In this document: piece after piece, positions 43,800 to 52,593 of the stretch
Layout: every line of letters begins with the position of its first letter
Numbering within the stretch: position 1 is the stretch's first letter
NCBI GenBank assembly: GCA_035303945.1
Contig: DATGQZ010000015.1
Location: 1 to 64,000, forward strand
DNA length: 64,000 nucleotides
Source of the DNA: DATGMS01 sp035303945
GTDB lineage: Bacteria; Bacteroidota; Bacteroidia; Cytophagales; Cyclobacteriaceae
Direction: 5' to 3'
Notes under the pieces: model-generated
Seen by the model: only the letters and a program-made list of their open reading frames with translations
The model's database searches: none
Told to the model about the DNA's origin: nothing
Position numbers and translations under genes: made by a program

Positions 43800-44792
43800 A
43801 TGAAGAACCGGCCTATTTTTAGTATATCCTTGGATTTCGAACTCCACTGGGGAAGATTCGACAAGGTTGCGCTACCGGATTGGGAAAATTACTACCTCCG
43901 TACTAGGATGGCCATCCCCAAAATCCTGCAACTCTTCGATACGTTCGGTGTTGAAGCCACATGGGCCACTGTGGGTATGCTGTTTGCCAATAGCTTAAAA
44001 GAATGGCTAGAATATGCTCCCATTAGTAAACCTTCCTATAAAGATAATGTATTTTCTCCCTACCATTGGCTTCTGGACAACCCCTTGGCAGCTGAAACGT
44101 GTTTGTTTGCGCCAGACTTGATACAGCAGATATTACATACTCCGGGACAAGAATTGGGAAGTCATACCTTTTCCCATTACTATACTTTAGCAAAAGGACA
44201 AACGGAAGGGCAGTTTCGTGACGATCTCATCGCTGCACAGCGGATTGCTTCAGAAAAATTTGGCGTCCAGTTGACCTCACTGGTTTTCCCTAGAAACCAA
44301 TTTAACAGAAGGTATTTGCACATCAGTAAGGAGATTGGCTTTACGGCAGTACGAAGCAATCCCAAGGATTGGTTTTGGAAGGATACCTCCCGGGAGACTT
44401 TGTTAAAGCGGATTTTTCGTACAGCGGATGTGTACTTGCCGGTAGGTATGCCCTCCAGCTATCCGCTCTCGGGGTTAGATTGGCAGCAGGATGTACCCCT
44501 TGAAATTCCCGCCTCTAGATTTTTAAGGCCTTACTCCGGCAATGGTGCCATTAACCGCATCAAAGCAAGGCGTATCAAAAACGAAATGACGAAAGCTGCC
44601 AGCAATGCCGAAATCTACCACCTTTGGTGGCATCCACACAATCATGGAGAGCGGCCTGAAGAAAGCTTGGCTTTTCTTCGAACCATTCTGGAGCATTTTG
44701 CCCAGCTAAGGATACAATACGGTATGCTGTCCTGTAACATGGCCTCTGTTGAAAAACTTGCGCGATCCAAAAGCCTCGATCCGGCTTATTAA
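43800..44792 (+). CDS. Polysaccharide deacetylase family protein (NodB-like)
   Basis: This 330-residue protein has ISLDFELHWGRFDKV (catalytic Asp motif; here D-F-E instead of the usual TFDD), HTFSHYYT (metal-binding H-x3-H), LVFPRNQFNRRYL and YHLWWHPHNHGERP (motif 5 His). The family removes N-acetyl groups from sugars. No signal peptide is seen, so it would act in the cytoplasm on a precursor, or be misassigned. It is the last gene of the locus. Confidence 0.9.
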   Translation: MKNRPIFSISLDFELHWGRFDKVALPDWENYYLRTRMAIPKILQLFDTFGVEATWATVGMLFANSLKEWLEYAPISKPSYKDNVFSPYHWLLDNPLAAETCLFAPDLIQQILHTPGQELGSHTFSHYYTLAKGQTEGQFRDDLIAAQRIASEKFGVQLTSLVFPRNQFNRRYLHISKEIGFTAVRSNPKDWFWKDTSRETLLKRIFRTADVYLPVGMPSSYPLSGLDWQQDVPLEIPASRFLRPYSGNGAINRIKARRIKNEMTKAASNAEIYHLWWHPHNHGERPEESLAFLRTILEHFAQLRIQYGMLSCNMASVEKLARSKSLDPAY

Positions 44793-44962
44793 TCCGCGAC
44801 CGACTCTTATTCCTGCTCAACCTATTTTTTAATTGCTTTAGCCAGGCCTTTAGCTTGTATTTACGGAACATCCTGAGCAATGACCCCACCTACTTTCTCC
44901 CTTTCAACAATCAAGCACAATATTTGCGTCCAAAATGCCCAGTCTAACATCATTGACCATTC

Positions 44963-46219
44963 ATGCGACCTATTCCCCAAGAAGACAGCCTGGACAGTAC
45001 GTTGGCTTTGTTGTCCTATGGCTACCAGTTTATATCCAAAAAATGTGAACATCTTGGAACAGATATATTCAGTACACGCATTGCCCTGCAGGAGGTAATC
45101 TGCATGCAGGGCGCGGAGGCGGCTGCACTGTTTTATGATGAGGAGAAATTTACGCGAAAAAACGCTACCCCGAAATTTGTTCAGAAGACACTGTTTGGAC
45201 TGGGTGGGGTACAGGGATTAGACCGCGGACATCATCAACATAGGAAGCAGCTGTTTATGGGGCTGATGTCACCTGAGAATATCAACCGACTGGTCAAGAA
45301 GGTTTCCGACCAGCTGGAGCAATCGCTGGACCGCTGGGTGCACATGGAACAACTGCCACTTTTTGACGCGATGAATGAACTATTATTTAGGGCAGTCTGC
45401 CGCTGGGGCGGAGTGCCTTTCAATGAGGAGGAGGTGAATAAAAAAACGCGCGATGTGGTCAGCATGATCGAAGGGCCCGCCGCAGTAGGATGGAGGCACT
45501 GGAGAGGAAGGATGGGGCGCGAATTGATGGAGTATTGGATACAACAAAAGGTGAAGACCGTGCGGGACCACCAATTAATAACCAATCCAGGCACCTTTAT
45601 GCATGAAATAAGCTGGCATAGAGACAGTGACGGCGAGCTACTGGATAAACGTGTGGCAGCAGTTGAAATTCTCAACATGATCCGACCCACAGTGGCTATA
45701 GGTCGTTACATCGTTTTTGCGGCAATGGCCCTACATGACCATCCGGAGTACCGGGCACGCATACAGCGGGAAGGCGATGAACTCGTCAGTCATTTTGTAC
45801 AGGAAGTCCGGCGGTTTTATCCTTTTTTTCCTTTTGTTGCCGCTAAAGTAAGACACAACTTTCAATGGAAGGGATATGCTTTCGACAAAGGGACAACGGT
45901 ATTTTTGGACTTGTACGGCACCAACCACCACAAGGAGATCTATAAAGAGCCTTATCAGTTTATTCCCGAACGCTTTGCTGAGCGAGAACCCAGTCCTTTT
46001 GATTTGACCCTCCAAGGTGGCGGAGACCATCATCGGAACCACCGATGTGCGGGTGAATGGCTGACCATCGAATTGATGAAGATTGGTTTAAAATTTTTGG
46101 CTACGACTATAAGCTACCATGTACCCAAACAAGATCTAAGCTTGGAGTTAAATCGTTTTCCTGCCCTTCCCAAAAGCCGGTTTGTCATTCAGGACATCCA
46201 AAGATATGAAGTGCGTTAA
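44963..46219 (+). CDS. Cytochrome P450 of the CYP152 type (H2O2-dependent fatty-acid peroxygenase)
   Basis: This 418-residue haem protein has ExxR at 281-284 (EVRR) and the haem loop QGGGDHHRNHRCAGEW with ligand Cys362. The I-helix reads MIRPTVAIG: Arg241-Pro242 replace the acid-alcohol pair, the hallmark of CYP152 enzymes that use peroxide and bind the fatty-acid carboxylate. In GVQGLD, Gln84 aligns with Gln of the hydroxylases BS-beta and SP-alpha rather than the His of the decarboxylase OleT (remembered alignment), so alpha/beta-hydroxylation is predicted. It appears monocistronic. Confidence 0.9.
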   Translation: MRPIPQEDSLDSTLALLSYGYQFISKKCEHLGTDIFSTRIALQEVICMQGAEAAALFYDEEKFTRKNATPKFVQKTLFGLGGVQGLDRGHHQHRKQLFMGLMSPENINRLVKKVSDQLEQSLDRWVHMEQLPLFDAMNELLFRAVCRWGGVPFNEEEVNKKTRDVVSMIEGPAAVGWRHWRGRMGRELMEYWIQQKVKTVRDHQLITNPGTFMHEISWHRDSDGELLDKRVAAVEILNMIRPTVAIGRYIVFAAMALHDHPEYRARIQREGDELVSHFVQEVRRFYPFFPFVAAKVRHNFQWKGYAFDKGTTVFLDLYGTNHHKEIYKEPYQFIPERFAEREPSPFDLTLQGGGDHHRNHRCAGEWLTIELMKIGLKFLATTISYHVPKQDLSLELNRFPALPKSRFVIQDIQRYEVR

Positions 46220-46581
46220 AAAGAGGAATACGACCGCTGAAACTGTAGGAGTACCTTTTATAAAAATTAAAAATTTTGTTTTTAAGAAAATTATTTTTAA
46301 TATCGAATTGTCAATTATGCGGTATTACCCTAGCTAAGCCTTCTATTCATAAACCATTAACTTATTTAGTGAAATTTTATGACTGAGAATATGGGTCTTA
46401 GTAAAATGCTGTGATGCTGCTGTGCGAAACCATGCGCGGATTGAACAGCGATGGGTGCCTCACTATTTCGATTTCCTTTAGTTAAAGATTCTTTCCCTTC
46501 CGAGGGAAAGGTAATACAATAACAAAACCAAGGGGATATTTCTTCGGATTTCCCTTTTGGAACCCAATAACCACCAAAGGT
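46220..46581. other. 362-bp leader region upstream of the second susC
   Basis: No gene is seen. The first 100 bp are very AT-rich. A perfect 8-bp hairpin occurs at 46491-46510 (listed separately). A second possible stem-loop follows, CCAAGGG (46528-46534) with CCCTTTTGG (46552-46560), ending 21 bp before the susC ATG. The region probably carries the promoter and a structured leader. Confidence 0.5.
46491..46510 (+). promoter_or_regulatory. Leader hairpin upstream of susC
   Basis: CTTTCCCT (46491-46498) pairs perfectly with AGGGAAAG (46503-46510) around a TCCG tetraloop, 71 bp before the ATG. No T-run follows, so it is not a simple terminator. A role in mRNA stability or attenuation is possible (inference). 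Confidence 0.55.
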
Positions 46582-49500
46582 ATGCAAGGAAATTCTCAAT
46601 CTCACCTGCCCATAGGAAGGGTATCGTCCCTGATGACCTTATTCTTCCTCTCTCTTAGTGCCGTATGGTCCCAACCCTTTGTGGATCATATGCCGGTCCA
46701 TCGGCTATCAACCGATGGTAATTTGACCTACCTAACTGCTGTATATGATGTCACCATTACCGGTAAAGTCATAGACCAAAGTGGCAATCCCCTGCCAGGT
46801 GTAACTATTGTGACAGAGGGAGGTAATATCGGTACTGTAACAGATTTTGAGGGTAACTATTCCATTACCGTACCGGCAGGCGTCACTTTGGTCTTCTCAT
46901 TCGTTGGCTACCGCAGCGAAACCAGGGCAATCGGTTCTCAAAGCGTAATTAATGTTACACTCCAAGAAGATCTTGCCGGCTTGGAAGAGGTAGTGGTAAC
47001 CGCCTTGGGGATCAAACGGGATGCAAAAAGTCTGGGATATGCGACCTCCGCAGTTGAGGCAGAGGAAATGACCATCAACAGAACCCCCAACTTTATGAAC
47101 TCCTTACAAGGTAAAGTGGCCGGGGTAAATATTACCAGCCTAGGCAGTGGACCAGCGGGTACCAGCAAAATTCGCATACGGGGACAATCTTCCGTTGGAG
47201 GCCAAAATCAGCCTTTGATCGTAGTCAATGGCGTGCCCATTGACAATACCAATTTCGGCGCAAACCCTGGAAACAGAGGTTCTGATGGAGCCAATACGGA
47301 CAGAGGCAGAACAAGAGTATCTGACGGGGGAGATGGGCTGACCAGTATCAATCCCGATGATATTGAAACCATGACAGTATTGCGCGGCGCTGCTGCGTCT
47401 GCCCTTTACGGAGCTAGAGCCAAGGATGGTGTCATCATGATTACAACCAAATCGAGGGCAACAGGCAGTGGTGTGAGTGTGGAATATAACACCAACTACA
47501 CTTTTGATGAACCTATGGATCTAACCGATTGGCAGTATGAATATGGACAGGGTGAAAATGGGCTAAGGCCCACGGCTGCTAATCCTGTCTCCGGTGTGTG
47601 GAGCTTTGGGGAAAAATTCCAGCCGGGCATGACGCAAATTCTTTTCGATGGGGTAGAGGTGCCTTATGAGCCGCAGAGAGGACAGATCAAGCAGTTCTAT
47701 AGAACCGGACATAGCTTTACCAACACCATCACGGTATCGGCTGGAGGAGAAAGAGGCGGATTTAACCTATCACTTTCTAATCTTGATAATGGAGCCATCG
47801 TCCCTAACGCCAACTATAACAGAAAAACGGTCAACTTAGGCTTCACCCAGGATGTGGGCAAATTTAATGTCTCGGGCAACATCAATTATTCGCATGAGGA
47901 TATCAAGAACCCTCCTCAGATCGCCGAACAGGACATGAGTACCCCTACGACCATGTATACTTTGGCTAACTCCATGCCTCTGAATTTATTGAGGGAGAAA
48001 ATGGAAGATGCAGAGGGCAACGAGTTTGTGTTTTCCCGTTTTAGAAACCGAACGAATCCCTATTGGGCCGCTTATAAGCGTTTTGACAACGTGAGCCGAG
48101 ATCGGGTCTTTGGTAACCTTACCGCAAGGTATGACATTGCCGATTGGATTTATATTCAAGGAAGGGTAGGGCAGGACTTTTATGCGAGGGATCAGGAATA
48201 TAACTTTCCTACTGGCACTGCTTCTCTAGCCAATGCACCTGAAGGATACGTGAATGGAGATTATGTGCAAGACAACCGTCGCTTCCGCGAACTAAACATG
48301 GACTTCTTGCTGGGTGCCAATAGGAGCTTTGGCAATTTCGGCATCAACTTGAACCTGGGAGGCAATCAAATGTACCGCCGCTCTGACAGAAATAACGTGG
48401 AGGTGGTGGATTTTGTGGTCCGGGATCTCTACACGGTCATGAATGGCAGAACAAAAGACCCTTTGTATGAAATTTCCGAACGGAAGGTGAATTCGTTATA
48501 TGGTATGCTGGAATTTTCTTACCAAGATGCGCTATTCTTAAACGGAACCTTGAGAAACGATTGGTTTAGCACCCTTTCCGAAGAAAACAGGAGCATCTTA
48601 TACCCCTCTGTTACCGGCAGTTTTGTTTTTTCCCAACCTTTCAAAAACTTTCCCGCTTGGATTTCCTTTGGGAAAATCCGTGCCGGATATGCTGAGGTAG
48701 GTAGCGATACGGATGTGAGTCCTTATTCAAACAACTTATTTTACAGGGTTGAAAACAATCAATTTCCAAACCGGTCTGAGCAGATGCAGCCAATAGGTAT
48801 TATTAATTCAGCCACGGTGCCTAATGCCAATCTACGCCCCATGCGGGTGTCCGAATGGGAGGCGGGTTTGGAGATGCGGTTTTTTGATGATCGCATAGGC
48901 CTTGATTTGACCTACTACAATAAACTTACATCCGATCAAATTCTGAGCGCCCAGGTATCGGATGCTTCGGGTTATACCAACCAATTGATCAACGTCGGTG
49001 AAAGCAGAAACCAAGGAGTGGAAATGTTGCTCAACTTTATGCCCGTGCAGCGCAATAACTTCCGCTGGGATTTAAGCTTTAACGGCTCCTACAATGAGAC
49101 TGAAGTATTGACCTTGGGTGCTACGGCGGCGGATACGACAATCACCGTAGGAGCAGGGGTGTATGGCGGAGAGTTACGACAGGTCGTAGGCAAGCCGATG
49201 GGGCAGCTGTATGGCTTTGGTTATCTCCGTGATCCTGAGGGGAGACAGGTCTTTGATGCCAATAATGGACGGCCCCTTCGGACTACAGCCCAGATCCCCT
49301 TTGGATCTGCCATACCGGTATGGGTAGGAGGCATTATGAATTCCTTCAGCTACAAAAATTTCCATCTTTCCGCTTTGGTAGATTTTAAGCTTGGTCATAA
49401 AATGATTTCCGGAACCAATTTCAACGCATGGCGACATGGGCTGCACAAGGGGACGCTCGTTGGCAGAGAAGAAGGTTATGTCATTGGGGATGGCGTGATT

Positions 49501-49881
49501 ATTACAGAACAGATCCGCAATGAGCAGGGTGAGATTATCCAAACTAATTATGCTCCCAATACAGTGCAGTCTCCTGTACAGGCTTTTTATGAAACTGTGA
49601 GATCATCCAATATTATGGAGGAACATGTCTATGATGCAGGTTTTTGGAAATTGCGGCAGCTTACCTTGTCCTATGACTTTAGCACACATTTGCCCGAAAA
49701 GCTCTTTATCAGCGGTTTACGGCTGAGCGCAGTTGCCAACAATGTAGCCATCATCAAGAAGTGGGTGCCAAATATTGACCCTGAGCAGTTTGGATTCACT
49801 TCGGATAATTTGGTGGGCTTGGAAGCGCATGGCTTGCCTACCACCCGCAGCATTGGCTTTAACCTGAATGTCAAATTTTGA
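46582..49881 (+). CDS. SusC/RagA family TonB-linked outer-membrane protein
   Basis: This 1099-residue protein lacks the STN domain of the first SusC and so is not tied to FecR signalling. It has a signal segment (about 13-30), a carboxypeptidase-regulatory-like domain (about 54-130, GKVIDQSGNPLPGVTIVTEG), a plug (LEEVVVTALGIKRDAKSLGY; RGAAASALYGARAKDGVIMI) and a large barrel ending in SIGFNLNVKF. It forms the import pore with the SusD-like lipoprotein encoded 11 bp downstream. The ligand is unknown; downstream enzymes suggest an acid-sugar-like or related compound. Confidence 0.95.
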   Translation: MQGNSQSHLPIGRVSSLMTLFFLSLSAVWSQPFVDHMPVHRLSTDGNLTYLTAVYDVTITGKVIDQSGNPLPGVTIVTEGGNIGTVTDFEGNYSITVPAGVTLVFSFVGYRSETRAIGSQSVINVTLQEDLAGLEEVVVTALGIKRDAKSLGYATSAVEAEEMTINRTPNFMNSLQGKVAGVNITSLGSGPAGTSKIRIRGQSSVGGQNQPLIVVNGVPIDNTNFGANPGNRGSDGANTDRGRTRVSDGGDGLTSINPDDIETMTVLRGAAASALYGARAKDGVIMITTKSRATGSGVSVEYNTNYTFDEPMDLTDWQYEYGQGENGLRPTAANPVSGVWSFGEKFQPGMTQILFDGVEVPYEPQRGQIKQFYRTGHSFTNTITVSAGGERGGFNLSLSNLDNGAIVPNANYNRKTVNLGFTQDVGKFNVSGNINYSHEDIKNPPQIAEQDMSTPTTMYTLANSMPLNLLREKMEDAEGNEFVFSRFRNRTNPYWAAYKRFDNVSRDRVFGNLTARYDIADWIYIQGRVGQDFYARDQEYNFPTGTASLANAPEGYVNGDYVQDNRRFRELNMDFLLGANRSFGNFGINLNLGGNQMYRRSDRNNVEVVDFVVRDLYTVMNGRTKDPLYEISERKVNSLYGMLEFSYQDALFLNGTLRNDWFSTLSEENRSILYPSVTGSFVFSQPFKNFPAWISFGKIRAGYAEVGSDTDVSPYSNNLFYRVENNQFPNRSEQMQPIGIINSATVPNANLRPMRVSEWEAGLEMRFFDDRIGLDLTYYNKLTSDQILSAQVSDASGYTNQLINVGESRNQGVEMLLNFMPVQRNNFRWDLSFNGSYNETEVLTLGATAADTTITVGAGVYGGELRQVVGKPMGQLYGFGYLRDPEGRQVFDANNGRPLRTTAQIPFGSAIPVWVGGIMNSFSYKNFHLSALVDFKLGHKMISGTNFNAWRHGLHKGTLVGREEGYVIGDGVIITEQIRNEQGEIIQTNYAPNTVQSPVQAFYETVRSSNIMEEHVYDAGFWKLRQLTLSYDFSTHLPEKLFISGLRLSAVANNVAIIKKWVPNIDPEQFGFTSDNLVGLEAHGLPTTRSIGFNLNVKF

Positions 49882-49892
49882 TCCCTTGAACC

Positions 49893-51446
49893 ATGAAAAA
49901 GATAATCAAATATACAGCTATAGCTTTATTAATGCTTTTTACTGTGACAAGTTGTGATGAAGGTTTTGACGAGTTAAACACCAATCCCGTACAACCCACC
50001 AGTTTGGATCCTATTTACCTTATGAACCGGGCATCCTTGTTTGCCTCTCATTCCGGCAACACGCTGCCTTATGAATTGGCCATCGTGCAGCAGATCGTTT
50101 CTCCCAATGGCGGCGTTTTGGCAGGGGGTAATTATAACCAAGATAACCGAACTGTCACGCTTGGAAATTGGAACAAGTACTATAGGGAGGTGATAAAACA
50201 TACCACAGATGTAATTGACAAAACCAAAGATGATCCTGAGCGGACCAACTTGTACCATATGGCAAGGATATTACATGCCTATGCTGCCATGGTGTTGACG
50301 GATTCCTATGGAGACGTCCCCTATTTTGATGCTGGCAAAGGATTTTTGGAGGAAGAAGTAACGCCTACCTACGACAGTCAGGAGAGCATCTACCAAGACC
50401 TCCTTTCAGTATTGGAGCAGGCGGTCAATGGCTTATCCAACAATGCCAAAATCGAGACTGGCGACATCTTTTATGATGGCAATATAGATCGATGGAAAAA
50501 GCTGGCCAACTCCCTGATGTTGAGAGCAGCGATGCGCCACTCCAAGGTCAATCCAGATCGCGCCAGAGAATGGGCGGTCAAAGCCATACAGGGAGGCGTC
50601 ATGGAATCCAATGAGGATAACTGGGTGATTTATCATGATTTTAATTATTTTAACGCCTTAGGTAACACGCTCAATGCTACAGAGGCCAATAATTATTATT
50701 TAGCCGAACCATTTCAGCAGTTTTTGAGTGAAACAAACGATCCAAGGTTAGGGTCTATTGCTGTCCGTTTTATAGGAGCCAGAAATGGTCCTGACCAAAA
50801 CAATGCTTTAGCGGGCAACCCTCCCGCCCATGTCACCTTATCTAGAGATCCTCAAGATCAAATTGGTTTTCCCATGGGCTATGATAACGCCACTATTGCT
50901 CCGGTAATCACTCAACTTGGCTTGGCCAGTTTCTATGAATTTTCCCAGGTAGATAGGACGAGAATGGCCAGTCGCGATGCGCCCATTTTCCTGGTGACAT
51001 ATTCACAGACACTGCTCTTAGTAGCTGAAGCAACCTTAAGAGGATGGGTAACGGGTGATGTGGCCAATCTTTATGCGGAAGCCGTGCAAGCCCATATGCA
51101 AGAAATGGCCGACTACGGGCCTGATACCGCCATACCTCAGGCGGTCATTGACGCCTATCTGGCTGCCAATCCTTTAGATACTGACAATGCTTTTGAAGCC
51201 ATCAACAATCAATATTGGGTTTCGTCCTTCCTCAATGGTCCTGAAGCCTTTGCAAATTTCAGAAGGAGCGGGTTTCCAGCCCTGACGCCTAACCCTTATC
51301 CCGGCAGCGAGATCAATGGAGATTTTATCCGCAGGCTCACCTATCCCGATTCGGAATTCTCTGTTAATAATGACAATATCCAACAGGCGGTAACCCGTCA
51401 GGGACCAGACAACTTGGACACCCGGGTATGGTGGGATGTAAACTAA
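49893..51446 (+). CDS. SusD/RagB family lipoprotein (SusD-like subgroup 2)
   Basis: This 517-residue lipoprotein has the signal MKKIIKYTAIALLMLFTVTSC with Cys21 followed by Asp-Glu-Gly. Conserved segments are FDELNTNPVQPTSLDPIYLM, LHAYAAMVLTDSYGDVPYFD, WKKLANSLMLRAAMRHSKVN and a C-terminal RRLTYPDSEFSVNNDNIQQA. This fits the SusD subgroup paired with STN-less SusC. It binds substrate on the cell surface for the transporter encoded upstream. Confidence 0.94.
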   Translation: MKKIIKYTAIALLMLFTVTSCDEGFDELNTNPVQPTSLDPIYLMNRASLFASHSGNTLPYELAIVQQIVSPNGGVLAGGNYNQDNRTVTLGNWNKYYREVIKHTTDVIDKTKDDPERTNLYHMARILHAYAAMVLTDSYGDVPYFDAGKGFLEEEVTPTYDSQESIYQDLLSVLEQAVNGLSNNAKIETGDIFYDGNIDRWKKLANSLMLRAAMRHSKVNPDRAREWAVKAIQGGVMESNEDNWVIYHDFNYFNALGNTLNATEANNYYLAEPFQQFLSETNDPRLGSIAVRFIGARNGPDQNNALAGNPPAHVTLSRDPQDQIGFPMGYDNATIAPVITQLGLASFYEFSQVDRTRMASRDAPIFLVTYSQTLLLVAEATLRGWVTGDVANLYAEAVQAHMQEMADYGPDTAIPQAVIDAYLAANPLDTDNAFEAINNQYWVSSFLNGPEAFANFRRSGFPALTPNPYPGSEINGDFIRRLTYPDSEFSVNNDNIQQAVTRQGPDNLDTRVWWDVN

Positions 51447-51539
51447 ACTTGTATAACCTTAAACCTACGGAACGATGGAGAGAAGGGGGTCCAGATCCCA
51501 CCCGCTAAGCAACATTAATTTTAACCAACCTAAGTAGAT

Positions 51540-52475
51540 ATGATGAACAGAAAAAGCCTTTTTACCTTACTGATTTTTACCATACCTTATTTTTCTACGC
51601 AGGCACAACAAATAAATCCAACGCCTGAGCAAATTATAGCGCTGACGCCTGAATGGACGGGGGAGCGATTTTCAGATGGACGTCCTAAGGTAGCTGACCA
51701 GCTGCTGGAACGGTTAAAAAAAGTCTCTGTAGAGGAAGCTTGGGGCATCTTGCGGAATAAAGGCTATCACAATCAATTTGAAAATGATTGGATAATTCTT
51801 CACAATGAAGAAGTGATGACCGGCCGAGCTTTGACCGCGCAATATATGCCACTGCGTCCTGATGTAGAGGCTTCAGTTAGAAAAGCCGGAAAGGAGGAAG
51901 GCCGAACCCAAGCTGGAGGAACAAATTCCTGGCCTATAGATCAATTGCAAGAAGGGGATGTCTACGTGGCAGATGGATTTGGTAAAATAGTAGATGGGAC
52001 ATTGATCGGCGATAACCTTGGCAACGCCATATATGCCAAATCCAAGCGTGGCGTGATCTTTAATGGATCGGTGCGGGATATGGCAGGTCTGACCGCCATT
52101 GAAGGCTTTAACGGTTGGGTTAAAGGTCATGATCCTTCGTATATCCAACAGATGATGTTGACAACGATCAATTACCCTATCCGCATCGGTCGGGCAACTG
52201 TGGTGCCGGGCGACGCTGTATTGGCCAATAAATATGGAACGGTCTTCATTCCTGCCCATCTCCTGGAAGAGCTGGTGATCAATGCTGAGTTTATCATGTT
52301 TAGGGACCGTTTTGGTATCCAAAGGCTTAGAGAAGGGAAATATACGCCAGGAGAAATCGACAGCCGGTGGAGTGATGCCATCAAAAAGGACTTTTTGAAT
52401 TGGTTTAATGAACAGGAAGACTCGCCGATGAGTCGGGAGGAGTTGGAGGATTTTCTAAAAGACAGGAATTGGTAA
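51540..52475 (+). CDS. Exported RraA-fold protein (HMG/CHA aldolase-like)
   Basis: This 311-residue protein has a Sec signal peptide (MMNRKSLFTLLIFTIPYFST, cut near Gln-Ala-Gln) and an RraA-like domain in the second half: GDVYVADGFGKIVDGTLIGD, NLGNAIYAKSKRGVIFNGSV, the Arg-Asp pair of GSVRDM, and VPGDAVLANKYGTVFIP. RraA-fold enzymes include 4-hydroxy-4-methyl-2-oxoglutarate/oxaloacetate aldolases; the true RNase E regulator is cytoplasmic. The export signal and SusCD context argue for a periplasmic catabolic or lyase role. The Asp often seen in GDxxxAD is Asn here. Confidence 0.85.
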   Translation: MMNRKSLFTLLIFTIPYFSTQAQQINPTPEQIIALTPEWTGERFSDGRPKVADQLLERLKKVSVEEAWGILRNKGYHNQFENDWIILHNEEVMTGRALTAQYMPLRPDVEASVRKAGKEEGRTQAGGTNSWPIDQLQEGDVYVADGFGKIVDGTLIGDNLGNAIYAKSKRGVIFNGSVRDMAGLTAIEGFNGWVKGHDPSYIQQMMLTTINYPIRIGRATVVPGDAVLANKYGTVFIPAHLLEELVINAEFIMFRDRFGIQRLREGKYTPGEIDSRWSDAIKKDFLNWFNEQEDSPMSREELEDFLKDRNW

Positions 52476-52593
52476 AGGTGTCGCCAATGAAATAGGATAG
52501 CGCTACATCTCCAGTGGCTCCAACAAACACCTTAGGCTGACCTCGGGCTATAACAATAATGTTGTATTGCAGTCATCAATAAACAATAACCCT

